23,880 nucleotides of DNA, taken from an uncultured Blautia sp. Lineage in GTDB: Bacteria; Bacillota; Clostridia; Lachnospirales; Lachnospiraceae. The stretch spans positions 1 to 23,880 of the forward strand of contig CALCDJ010000020.1 in NCBI GenBank assembly GCA_937900135.1, read 5' to 3'. The notes below the pieces were generated by a model. The model ran no database searches and had not been told where the DNA came from. It worked only from the letters and a program-made list of their open reading frames with translations. The position numbers were made by a program, and so were the translations under genes. This document shows positions 1-7,538 of the stretch, in pieces. Each line of letters starts with the position of its first letter. The stretch's first letter is position 1.

Positions 1-3
1 CCC

Positions 4-54
4 GTTTAAAGATACTCCATTTTCTTTTTATCAGACTTTAACTAACTGACATTG
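4..54. repeat. 51-bp inverted repeat, left copy (probable end of a mobile element)
   Basis: These 51 bases are an exact reverse complement of the last 51 bases of the window (23830-23880). Identity stops abruptly at base 54/55. Inward of the junction lies the coding tail of an lplB-type permease, and in that reading frame the repeat itself gives a stop (TGA at 47-49), so the repeat is foreign to the gene. Read outward from the junction, both copies begin CAATGTCAGTTAGTTAAAG. This fits the same terminus of one insertion element lying at two sites. The element body lies outside the window, so I cannot name a family. Confidence 0.85.
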
Positions 55-55
55 T

Positions 56-112
56 CTGATGATCTGTAACAAGATCGTTTCCAAAGTAGACAGCGAAAAC
101 GCATTATTCTAA
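56..112 (+). pseudogene. C-terminal remnant of LplB-type sugar ABC permease, interrupted
   Basis: Eighteen codons and a TAA stop, reading LMICNKIVSKVDSENALF. This matches the usual cytoplasmic tail of LplB-type (CUT1 family) permeases, which end in a last membrane helix followed by a short tail of the 'NKIxxKVxxxxLF' kind. It sits 21 bases upstream of the lplC-type permease, exactly where the partner permease gene is expected in lplB-lplC-lplA operons. The frame is lost on entering the 51-bp repeat at 4-54, so the gene is either disrupted by an inserted element or cut by an assembly break at that element. No ribosome site or start belongs to this fragment. Assignment rests on a short tail plus context. 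Confidence 0.7.
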
Positions 113-133
113 GAAAGGGGGAGAGATGTAGCT

Positions 134-1099
134 ATGACATTTGCAGAAAGAAGAGCGGAAAAAAAGAGAGACAAAATGATTCGTAAAATGGAAGAGCAGC
201 AGTGTGAGTGGAATAAGATCAAAAAACCAACCAACGTTGTGATCAATATTTTTCTCGCCATCTGTTCCCTGGCAGCGGTGATTCCGTTTGTTTTTGTAAT
301 CATCATTTCTCTTACAGATGAGCAATGCCTGACTATGAACGGATACCGTTTCATTCCGGAAAAATGGAGCCTGTTTGCTTACAAATATATCATAGAAGCA
401 GGAGAAAATATTATTCGGATTTATGGAGTTACCATTCTGGTAACCGTTGTGGGAACTTTACTGGGGCTGTTTCTTACAGGAACTTATGCGTATGCCCTTT
501 CCAGAAAGACTTATGCATACAAGAAGTTTTTTACCACGGTTATCACCATTCCAATGATGTTTTCCGGCGGTATGATCGCCAATTACCTGATTGTCACCAA
601 GGTACTGATGCTTAAAGACACCATTTGGGCATTGATCCTGCCCCTGGCATTGAACTCTTTTAATATTATTGTGCTGAGAACCTTCTTTAAGACCAGTATT
701 CCGGACTCTGTCATTGAATCGGCGAAGATTGACGGCGCATCTGAATGGAAGCTGTTCTTTAAGATTGTAATTCCCATGGCTTTGCCAGGTCTTGCAACCA
801 TTGGTCTGTTTCTGACCCTGGGCTACTGGAACGACTGGTTTAATGCCATGATGTACATGGATTCCAAGGAGTGGATCCCCTTGCAGTATCTGTTGATTCA
901 GATTGAAAGCTCCATTGACTGGCTGGCCAGCAATAAGAGTATGATGGGTGTGGATGGAATTATGGCGGCAGCAAATTTGCCAAGAGAAACCATCAAAATG
1001 GCAATCGTGGTTATTTCCACTCTTCCCATTATTTTTGCATACCCGTTCTTCCAGAGATATTTTGTCAATGGTCTGACCATTGGATCTGTAAAAGAGTAA
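134..1099 (+). CDS. Carbohydrate ABC transporter permease, LplC/YtcP type
   Basis: A 321-residue inner-membrane subunit of a CUT1-family sugar importer, which forms the membrane channel with a second permease (the truncated lplB-type gene just upstream). A basic, charged N-terminal tail of about 35 residues precedes a first hydrophobic helix (about 36-60), with further helices up to the C-terminus. The EAA loop that docks the ATPase is visible around residues 195-215 (ESAKIDGASEWKLFFKIVIP). An AAGAAAGGGGGAG ribosome site precedes the ATG. The next gene is the binding protein, 29 bases downstream. No ATPase is encoded here; CUT1 systems of this type usually share an MsmX/UgpC-type ATPase encoded elsewhere. 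If the upstream permease is really disrupted, this importer would not work. Confidence 0.93.
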   Translation: MTFAERRAEKKRDKMIRKMEEQQCEWNKIKKPTNVVINIFLAICSLAAVIPFVFVIIISLTDEQCLTMNGYRFIPEKWSLFAYKYIIEAGENIIRIYGVTILVTVVGTLLGLFLTGTYAYALSRKTYAYKKFFTTVITIPMMFSGGMIANYLIVTKVLMLKDTIWALILPLALNSFNIIVLRTFFKTSIPDSVIESAKIDGASEWKLFFKIVIPMALPGLATIGLFLTLGYWNDWFNAMMYMDSKEWIPLQYLLIQIESSIDWLASNKSMMGVDGIMAAANLPRETIKMAIVVISTLPIIFAYPFFQRYFVNGLTIGSVKE

Positions 1100-1128
1100 C
1101 ATAAGAAAAGCGAAAAAGGAGAATCATC

Positions 1129-2640
1129 ATGAAACGGAAAAATCTGAAGAAATTCACCGCAGCAGCTATGTCTGCAGTTCTTGTTGCAGGAATGCTGTCC
1201 GGCTGCGGCAAAAAAGCAGAAACAACCACAGAAGATGGCAAAGAAGTGGTAGAACTGACCTGGTATCAGGTGGGAGATACCCAGAAAGACCAGCAGATGG
1301 TTATTGATAAAGTAAACGAATATACAGAAGAAAAAATCGGTGTGAAGTTGAATGTAATCAGTGTTGGCTGGGGAGATTACAACCAGAAAATGCAGGTGGT
1401 AATCAACACCGGTGACAAATGGGATATGTGCTTTACCTGTTCCTGGGCAAACGATTATCTCCAGAATGCACAGAAGGACGCATTCCTGGAACTGGATGAA
1501 TATCTGGAAGGAAAAGAGATTAAGGACACCATTGATCCAAGATTCTGGCAGGCTGCCACAGTAAAAGGAAAAATTTACGGTGTGCCTCATGAAAAAGAAA
1601 TCGGTTCTGTACCAATGTGGGTATTTACCAAAGAGTATGTAGACAAATATGACATTCCATATGAGGAAATCCATACGCTGGAAGACCTGGAGCCATGGCT
1701 GGAACTGATCAAAGAAAAAGAACCGGATGTGGTTCCTATGTATCTGACCAAAGATTATTCAGCGCCAACCTATATGGATAAGATTCAGGATCCGGTAGGA
1801 ATCGAATATGGGGATGACAGCTTAACTGTTCAGAATGTATTTGAGACAGAGAAGATGCAGTCCACACTGGCAACTATGAGAAAATACTTTGAAGCAGGTT
1901 ACATCAACAAAGATGCAGCAACTGCATCAGATGACAAATCCATCAAACGTTTTGTGACAAAGGGAGATGGACAGCCTTATGCAGAACTGATCTGGAGCAA
2001 GGACTTAGGTTATGATGTAGTGGCTACTCAGATCATGGCTACACAGGTAACCAATGCCTCTGCCCGTGGAGCTCTGACAGCAGTCAACAAAAATACAGAG
2101 CATCCGGAAAAATGTGTGGAATTCCTGAATCTGTTAAATACAGATACTTATCTGAGAAACCTGTTAAACTACGGAATTGAAGGCGTTCACTGGGACAAAG
2201 CAGAAGTTCCGGAAGAAGAAGCAAAGGCAGCAGAAGGCAAAGAGTATGTTCTGGACTACAAGGTAAAACTGAATCCGGAAAAACAGAAGGATTACGCAGT
2301 GGCTTACTTTGTACAGGGCGGTATGTTTAACACAGCTGTTCTGGAAACAGAGCCTATTGACAAATGGGCAACCTTTAAAGAATTTAACGAAGCTTCTCAG
2401 GAAGCGCCGTCCTTTGGATTTGACTTTGATTTAGACCCGGTAAGCACAGAAGTAGCAGGTTTCCGAAATGTACTGGATGAATTTGGCAGATCGTTGTATA
2501 CTGGTTCTGTAGATCCAGAAGAATATCTGCCAAAAATGAAAGAAAAGATGGAAGCAACAGGCATCCAGAAGGTAATTGATGAGATGCAGAATCGGATCAA
2601 TAGCTGGAAGTCTGGAGAAACTGGGTCAGAGACCGAATAA
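1129..2640 (+). CDS. Extracellular sugar-binding lipoprotein, LplA/YtcQ type
   Basis: A 503-residue solute-binding protein that would capture an oligosaccharide outside the membrane and deliver it to the permease pair. A lipoprotein signal peptide is clear: KRKNLKK, a hydrophobic stretch, then the lipobox LSGC with the modified cysteine at residue 26, followed by a polar KKAETTTEDGK linker. The mature part starts with the beta-strand pattern typical of family 1 binding proteins (ELTWYQVGDTQKDQQMV). The C-terminal region (about 420-495) resembles the DUF3502 tail common in this subfamily. AAAAAGGAG lies correctly before the ATG. Proximity to a beta-mannosidase and a mannose/lyxose isomerase suggests a beta-mannoside ligand; this is inference. 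Confidence 0.93.
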   Translation: MKRKNLKKFTAAAMSAVLVAGMLSGCGKKAETTTEDGKEVVELTWYQVGDTQKDQQMVIDKVNEYTEEKIGVKLNVISVGWGDYNQKMQVVINTGDKWDMCFTCSWANDYLQNAQKDAFLELDEYLEGKEIKDTIDPRFWQAATVKGKIYGVPHEKEIGSVPMWVFTKEYVDKYDIPYEEIHTLEDLEPWLELIKEKEPDVVPMYLTKDYSAPTYMDKIQDPVGIEYGDDSLTVQNVFETEKMQSTLATMRKYFEAGYINKDAATASDDKSIKRFVTKGDGQPYAELIWSKDLGYDVVATQIMATQVTNASARGALTAVNKNTEHPEKCVEFLNLLNTDTYLRNLLNYGIEGVHWDKAEVPEEEAKAAEGKEYVLDYKVKLNPEKQKDYAVAYFVQGGMFNTAVLETEPIDKWATFKEFNEASQEAPSFGFDFDLDPVSTEVAGFRNVLDEFGRSLYTGSVDPEEYLPKMKEKMEATGIQKVIDEMQNRINSWKSGETGSETE

Positions 2641-2657
2641 AAAAGGAGAGACTGCAT

Positions 2658-3341
2658 ATGAAACGTTCAGAAATTAATCAGGCATTAAAAGAAATGGAAG
2701 CCATGGCTTCCAAATGCGGATTTCAGATTCCGCCGTTCTGCAACTTTACCCCACAGGAATGGGAAGAAAAGGGACATGATTATGATGAAGTAAGAGAAAA
2801 CATGCTGGGCTGGGATATTACAGATTATGGCCTTGGCAAATTTGATGAGGTTGGTTTTTCTTTGATCACACTTCGTAACGGCAATGTAAAAATGCCGGAA
2901 AAATACACAAAGACCTATGCAGAAAAGCTCCTTTATATCAAAGAAGGACAGAGCGCGCCGATGCATTTCCACTGGAACAAAATGGAAGATATTATCAACC
3001 GTGGAGGCGGAAATGTACTGATCCGTGTTTATAATTCCACAGAGGATGGACAATTCGCAGATACCGATGTAACCGTTCATTGTGATGGCCGGGAATTTAC
3101 CGTACCTGCGGGCACACAGGTGAAGCTTTGTCCTGGAGAAAGCATTACCATCTACAAATATATGTACCATGATTTTGAGCTGGAACCAGGCACAGGTCCG
3201 GTACTGTTAGGCGAAGTTTCCATGTGCAACGATGACGAAAACGACAATCGTTTCTACGAGCCGATTGGACGTTTTCCGACCATCGAAGAGGATGAGCCGG
3301 CATACCGCCTGCTTTGCAATGAATATCCACAGGCAAAATAA
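2658..3341 (+). CDS. D-lyxose/D-mannose ketol-isomerase (cupin fold)
   Basis: A 227-residue protein of the D-lyxose isomerase family, which interconverts D-lyxose with D-xylulose and, in characterised members, D-mannose with D-fructose. The length is normal for the family. The metal site is intact: His103 and His105 (in APMHFHWNKMED), Glu110 and His171 (in MYHDFEL), the His-His-Glu-His set used to bind Mn2+ in this cupin. The gene begins 17 bases after the binding-protein stop, with AAAAAGGAGAG upstream, so it is in the same operon. Next to a beta-mannosidase, its likely job is turning released mannose into fructose. That substrate choice is inferred; lyxose is the alternative. Confidence 0.88.
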   Translation: MKRSEINQALKEMEAMASKCGFQIPPFCNFTPQEWEEKGHDYDEVRENMLGWDITDYGLGKFDEVGFSLITLRNGNVKMPEKYTKTYAEKLLYIKEGQSAPMHFHWNKMEDIINRGGGNVLIRVYNSTEDGQFADTDVTVHCDGREFTVPAGTQVKLCPGESITIYKYMYHDFELEPGTGPVLLGEVSMCNDDENDNRFYEPIGRFPTIEEDEPAYRLLCNEYPQAK

Positions 3342-3352
3342 AAAACAAAGGG

Positions 3353-3393
3353 ATGGAAAAGGGGAGAAGGTAAGGGTTCTCCCCTTTTTCCAT
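3353..3393 (+). terminator. Intercistronic hairpin between isomerase and beta-mannosidase genes
   Basis: ATGGAAAAGGGGAGAA (3353-3368) pairs with TTCTCCCCTTTTTCCAT (3377-3393) around an 8-base loop, with one bulged T. The core of 12 bp is perfect. The Ts lie inside the stem rather than after it, so it may be a leaky terminator or an mRNA-stabilising or processing hairpin rather than a full stop. It would lower beta-mannosidase expression relative to the upstream transporter genes. Confidence 0.6.
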
Positions 3394-3437
3394 GCCAGGA
3401 TAAGGAAGAAAAATATCACAGAAATCAGGAGAGAAAC

Positions 3438-5963
3438 ATGATCAGAGAAAAGATAGATAAGAACTGGAAGCTTCGGCAGGTGGGGATGGAGAACTGGATT
3501 CCGGCGGTGGTTCCGGGAAGTATTTATACAGATCTTTTGCGGGAAGGATATATGAAAGACCCTTACTGGAAGGATCAGGAGGATGAAATCTGCAGTTTGA
3601 TGGAGCAGGATTACGAATACACTTGCCCGCTTATGGTCAGTCAGGAATTACTGGACTGTGACAAAGTGCTGCTTCACTTTGACGGCCTGGATACGGTGGC
3701 GGATGTGTATGTCAATGACATTCATGCAGGGGAAGCGTTCAGTCAGCACAGAATCTGGGAATATGAGGCAAAGGAGCAGCTTCATCCAGGAGAAAACCAG
3801 CTTCGGGTAGTCATTCATTCCCCGTTGCAATGGATTGCGCAGGCTTACAAAAAATATGGAAACATTGGAAATGAAGATACCTATGAGGGCTTTATGCATT
3901 TGAGAAAAGCTCATTATATGTTCGGCTGGGACTGGGGAGCTCATCTTCCCGATGGAGGGATTTTCCGTCCGGCAGAGCTTCTTGGGATAAACCAGGCGCG
4001 GCTGGATGGAGTATATATTCGTCAGCAGCACCAGAAGGGTCAGGTCGCCCTTTATCCGGAACTTCATGTGGAGCGTATGGGGATGGGAACTCTGCATGCA
4101 GAAATTCGTGTAACAGATCCAGAGGGTCATCTCCTTTATGAAAATAAGAACGCAGCTTCCTGGGAAGGAGAGGAAGCGCACTGCGTCAGGTCAGAAGCAA
4201 TCTGGATCGAAAATCCCAGTCTCTGGTGGCCCAATGGACTGGGAGAACAGCCATTGTATCAGGTGGAGGTAGTTCTTCAAAATGAGAGAGGTGAAGAACT
4301 GGATTCCTGGAACAAAAAGCTGGGACTTCGTACCATGACCATGCGAAGAGAAAAAGATACCTGGGGAGAATCCTTTGCTCATGAGGTGAACGGACATACC
4401 ATGTTTGCCATGGGAGCAGATTATATTCCAGAGGAACATCTTTTGGGAAGGAGATGCAGAGAGAAGACAGAAAAACTGTTAAGAGACTGCAAGCTGGCAA
4501 ATTATAATTCCATCCGTGTGTGGGGCGGCGGCTTTTATCCTGATGACTGGTTCTATGAAATCTGTGATGAACTGGGACTTGTGGTGTGGCAGGATTTTAT
4601 GTTTGCCTGTTCGGTGTATGAACTGACTCCGGAATTTGAGGCTAATATCCGCCAGGAGTTTGTGGAAAATATTAAGAGAATCCGGCACCATGCCTGCCTG
4701 GGCTTATGGTGTGGCAACAACGAAATGGAAATGTTTGTGGATGAGCGCTGCTGGGTGACCAAACCAACGGAAGTGCGGGATTATCTGTTTATGTATGAGC
4801 GGATCATTCCTCAGGTGCTTAAGGAATATGACCCCCAGACCTTTTACTGGCCTGCCAGCCCTTCTTCCGGCGGTTCCTTTGACAACCCCAATGATCCCAA
4901 TCGGGGAGACGTTCATTACTGGAAAGTATGGCATGGAAACCGGCCGTTTTCTGAATATCGGAAATTCTTTTTCCGTTATGCCTCTGAATTTGGTTTTCAG
5001 GCATTTCCTTCCAGAAAAACACTGGAGGAGATTACTGATGATCCAGGCGACATGAACCCGTTTTCCTACATCATGGAAAAACATCAGAGAAATTACGGGG
5101 CAAATGGAAAGATTATGAATTATATGCAGCAGACCTATAAGTATCCCAACAACTTTGATACCTTTATTTATGCGTCTCAGCTTTTGCAGGCAGATGCCAT
5201 CCGCTATGGAGTGGAACATTTCCGGAGAAACCGTAATGAAAACCGGTGTATGGGAGCTGTGTACTGGCAGTTGAATGACTGCTGGCCAGTGATCTCCTGG
5301 TCCTCCATTGATTATTGCGGCAGATGGAAAGCGCTTCATTATTTTGCAAAGCGATTTTTCGCTCCGGTACTGGTTTCCTGTCACGAGGAAGGGTGGATGA
5401 CCAGCGAGGCTAATATGAATCGTCAGCATTTTCAGTTTGAAAAATCCATCCATCTCAATGTGGCAAATGAAACCCTGGAACCAAGAACGATTACTGTGAA
5501 GTGGGCGCTTCGGGATGCATCTGGTGCGCTGGTGAAGGGAGAAGGGCTGGATGAGCAGGGAGTGCTCAGGGAATTTTGCGGAATACAGGAGTGTACCGTG
5601 GAAGTTCCGGCTCTTTCTACGGTATGGCTTCCAAAAGTGGAACTTCCCAATGTGGATGTATTCCGGGAATATGTAAGCTTTGAGGGATGGGAAGGTGATA
5701 CCTGTATTTCCGGCGGAACGGTGATCTTTTCCTATCCCAAATATTTCCGTTATGAAGATCCTAAACTTTCCTGGCGTCTGGATGGGGATACGGTGGAAAT
5801 CTCTGCCTGCGCGTATGCCCATGATGTGGAAATCTTAAATGAAAACGAAGACCTGGTTCTGGAAGACAATTATTTTGATATGAACGGAGGAACCAGAAGA
5901 ATAAAAATCCTTCGGGGAAAACCTGACAGAATCAAGGTAAGAAGCGTTTACGATATTCGGTAG
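3438..5963 (+). CDS. Beta-mannosidase, glycoside hydrolase family 2
   Basis: An 841-residue GH2 enzyme that removes terminal beta-D-mannose from oligosaccharides. The N-terminal sugar-binding sandwich domain includes the WIPAVVPGSIYTDLL and HFDGLDTVADVYVN motifs usual for beta-mannosidases, with YMFGWDWGAHLPDGGIFRP (from about 161) as a strong subfamily signature. The TIM barrel carries the acid/base Glu429 in WCGNNE and the nucleophile Glu517 in SEFGFQ, 88 residues apart as expected for GH2. There is no signal peptide, so it acts in the cytoplasm on imported sugars. A GGAGAG ribosome site precedes the ATG. It closes the transporter/isomerase operon. Natural substrates could be plant manno-oligosaccharides or the Man-beta-1,4-GlcNAc core of host N-glycans; the sequence does not decide. 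Confidence 0.93.
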   Translation: MIREKIDKNWKLRQVGMENWIPAVVPGSIYTDLLREGYMKDPYWKDQEDEICSLMEQDYEYTCPLMVSQELLDCDKVLLHFDGLDTVADVYVNDIHAGEAFSQHRIWEYEAKEQLHPGENQLRVVIHSPLQWIAQAYKKYGNIGNEDTYEGFMHLRKAHYMFGWDWGAHLPDGGIFRPAELLGINQARLDGVYIRQQHQKGQVALYPELHVERMGMGTLHAEIRVTDPEGHLLYENKNAASWEGEEAHCVRSEAIWIENPSLWWPNGLGEQPLYQVEVVLQNERGEELDSWNKKLGLRTMTMRREKDTWGESFAHEVNGHTMFAMGADYIPEEHLLGRRCREKTEKLLRDCKLANYNSIRVWGGGFYPDDWFYEICDELGLVVWQDFMFACSVYELTPEFEANIRQEFVENIKRIRHHACLGLWCGNNEMEMFVDERCWVTKPTEVRDYLFMYERIIPQVLKEYDPQTFYWPASPSSGGSFDNPNDPNRGDVHYWKVWHGNRPFSEYRKFFFRYASEFGFQAFPSRKTLEEITDDPGDMNPFSYIMEKHQRNYGANGKIMNYMQQTYKYPNNFDTFIYASQLLQADAIRYGVEHFRRNRNENRCMGAVYWQLNDCWPVISWSSIDYCGRWKALHYFAKRFFAPVLVSCHEEGWMTSEANMNRQHFQFEKSIHLNVANETLEPRTITVKWALRDASGALVKGEGLDEQGVLREFCGIQECTVEVPALSTVWLPKVELPNVDVFREYVSFEGWEGDTCISGGTVIFSYPKYFRYEDPKLSWRLDGDTVEISACAYAHDVEILNENEDLVLEDNYFDMNGGTRRIKILRGKPDRIKVRSVYDIR

Positions 5964-5990
5964 AGCCGATGGGATAATTTTTTTCGCCCC

Positions 5991-6019
5991 TGTCCCTCTC
6001 TGAAAAAGTATGCTATAAT
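5991..6019 (+). promoter_or_regulatory. Probable promoter of hflX (extended -10)
   Basis: TGCTATAAT at 6011-6019 is a good extended -10 element. The matching -35 position 17 bases upstream (TGTCCC, 5991-5996) is poor, which is usual for extended -10 promoters. It leaves a leader of about 60 bases before the hflX start. Confidence 0.55.
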
Positions 6020-6086
6020 CGTTACTGCGAGTAAAGAGAACAGAAACGCATAATCTCAGCAGACAGATAAGGATAAGGAGAACTGC

Positions 6087-7337
6087 ATGCAGATGTATGA
6101 TTTAAATGAAATAGAAGAGCGCGTGATCTTAGTGGGCGTTCAGGTAAATGACGGGGAGGACACAGAGGAATCCTTAGATGAGTTGGAAGAACTGGCAGAA
6201 ACTGCCGGAGCCAGTACTGTAGGAAAGGTGATCCAGAACCGGGAAGCCATTCACCCGGGAACCTACATTGGAAAGGGAAAGATAGAGGAAATCCGGGGTC
6301 TTATTTATGCCACCGATGCCACAGGAATTATCTGCGATGATGAATTATCTCCGGCGCAGTTAAATAATCTGGAGAGGGAACTGGAATGCAAGGTGATGGA
6401 CCGTACGCTTTTGATCCTGGATATTTTTGCAGCCAGGGCAGTAACCAGCGAGGGAAAAATCCAGGTAGAGCTGGCGCAGCTTCGTTATCGTGCCGCAAGG
6501 CTGGTAGGACTTCGTGCCTCCCTGTCCCGTCTTGGGGGCGGAATTGGAACCAGAGGCCCTGGTGAGAAGAAGCTGGAGACAGACCGGCGTCTCATTCGTA
6601 CCAGGATTACCGCTTTGAAGGAAGAACTGCGTCAGGTGGAGAAGCACAGAAATTTAATCCGCAGCAGCCGCTCCAGAGGGAACATAAAGACAGCGGCCAT
6701 TGTGGGGTATACCAACGCAGGAAAATCCACTCTTTTGAATAAACTCACAGGCTCAGAGGTACTTTCGGAGGACAAACTGTTTGCAACGCTGGACCCAACC
6801 ACAAGACAGTTAAGTCTTTCAGATGGACAGCAGATCCTGCTGACAGATACCGTTGGGTTTATCCGTAAGCTGCCCCATCATCTGGTAGAGGCTTTTAAAA
6901 GTACCCTGGAGGAAGCGAAGTTTGCCGATTATATCATCCATGTGGTAGATGCAGCCAATCCCCAGGCGGAACTGCAGATGCATGTAGTGTATGAAACGCT
7001 GAGGGAGCTTGGGGCAGAGGGAAAAAAGACCATTACTCTGTTTAACAAACAGGATATTGCCAGCGGAGAAAGCCTTCGGGATTTTCGGGCAGACCATACG
7101 TTAAAAATTTCTGCACGAACAGGAGAGGGTCTGGAGGAACTGAAAAAAATTTTGGGAGACCTGGTATCTGAAGATCAGATTTATATTGAGCGTATTTTTC
7201 CCTATCAGGAAGCTGGTAAAATACAGCTGATCCGGGAGCAGGGACAGCTTCTTTCGGAAGAATACACGGAACAGGGAATCGCTGTAAAAGCCCGTGTTCC
7301 CAAGGCTTTGTATGGCCGTGTAAGCGGCATGGAATAA
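6087..7337 (+). CDS. hflX: GTPase HflX
   Basis: A 416-residue ribosome-associated GTPase, which in characterised bacteria splits stalled or hibernating ribosomes. The N-terminal HflX domain includes the GTYIGKGKIEEI motif (about 57-68) and the glycine-rich linker RLGGGIGTRGPGEKKLE (about 148-164), a hallmark of the family. The G domain shows G1 GYTNAGKST (207-215), G3 DTVGFI and G4 NKQD. AAGGAG lies 6 bases before the ATG. It has its own promoter and is followed by the NrdR operators of the next gene, so it appears to be monocistronic. Nothing looks abnormal in length or motifs. Confidence 0.96.
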   Translation: MQMYDLNEIEERVILVGVQVNDGEDTEESLDELEELAETAGASTVGKVIQNREAIHPGTYIGKGKIEEIRGLIYATDATGIICDDELSPAQLNNLERELECKVMDRTLLILDIFAARAVTSEGKIQVELAQLRYRAARLVGLRASLSRLGGGIGTRGPGEKKLETDRRLIRTRITALKEELRQVEKHRNLIRSSRSRGNIKTAAIVGYTNAGKSTLLNKLTGSEVLSEDKLFATLDPTTRQLSLSDGQQILLTDTVGFIRKLPHHLVEAFKSTLEEAKFADYIIHVVDAANPQAELQMHVVYETLRELGAEGKKTITLFNKQDIASGESLRDFRADHTLKISARTGEGLEELKKILGDLVSEDQIYIERIFPYQEAGKIQLIREQGQLLSEEYTEQGIAVKARVPKALYGRVSGME

Positions 7338-7350
7338 GGAAAAATGGAGA

Positions 7351-7404
7351 AAATACACCATATATTGTATAATTGAAATAAGAAATACAATATATGGTGT
7401 ATTT
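7351..7404 (+). promoter_or_regulatory. Paired NrdR boxes in a perfect 20-bp inverted repeat
   Basis: ACACCATATATTGTAT (7355-7370) and ATACAATATATGGTGT (7385-7400) each match the NrdR-box consensus ACACWATATATWGTGT at 14 of 16 positions. Their start-to-start spacing is 30 bases, about three helical turns, as usual for NrdR sites. They lie in mirror orientation, so the two arms (7351-7370 and 7385-7404) form an exact 20-bp inverted repeat. They sit just upstream of the nrdD -35 element. NrdR represses ribonucleotide reductase genes when dATP is plentiful. Confidence 0.88.
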
Positions 7405-7407
7405 ATA

Positions 7408-7436
7408 TTGACGGAAAGAGAAGAGTCTGATACAAT
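7408..7436 (+). promoter_or_regulatory. Promoter of nrdD
   Basis: TTGACG (7408-7413) and TACAAT (7431-7436) are separated by exactly 17 bases, a near-consensus sigma-A promoter. It begins four bases after the NrdR repeat, which fits NrdR control. The leader is about 95 bases long. Confidence 0.75.
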
Positions 7437-7447
7437 AAAACCTATCA

Positions 7448-7503
7448 GGCGCCAGAAGTCCAGGAACTGTTTTTGAATGGTTTTCAGACACTTTACTGGC
7501 GCC
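7448..7503 (+). other. Inverted repeat in the nrdD leader
   Basis: GGCGCCAG (7448-7455) is the exact reverse complement of CTGGCGCC (7496-7503), with 40 bases between. It could form a GC-rich stem-loop in the mRNA just before the ribosome site GGGAGG. No known riboswitch is recognised and no U-tract follows, so its function is unknown. Confidence 0.45.
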
Positions 7504-7538
7504 GCCTGTATGGTTAAGAGAGGGAGGCATTATAAGAA

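Noticed and set aside
898..1674. 258-codon open frame on the minus strand
   Set aside because: Antisense to the permease end and the binding-protein start, both clear genes with ribosome sites. The Cys/Phe-rich product looks like a shadow.
4704..5822. 372-codon open frame on the minus strand
   Set aside because: It lies wholly antisense to the beta-mannosidase catalytic region, whose motifs are intact. The antisense product has no recognisable domain.
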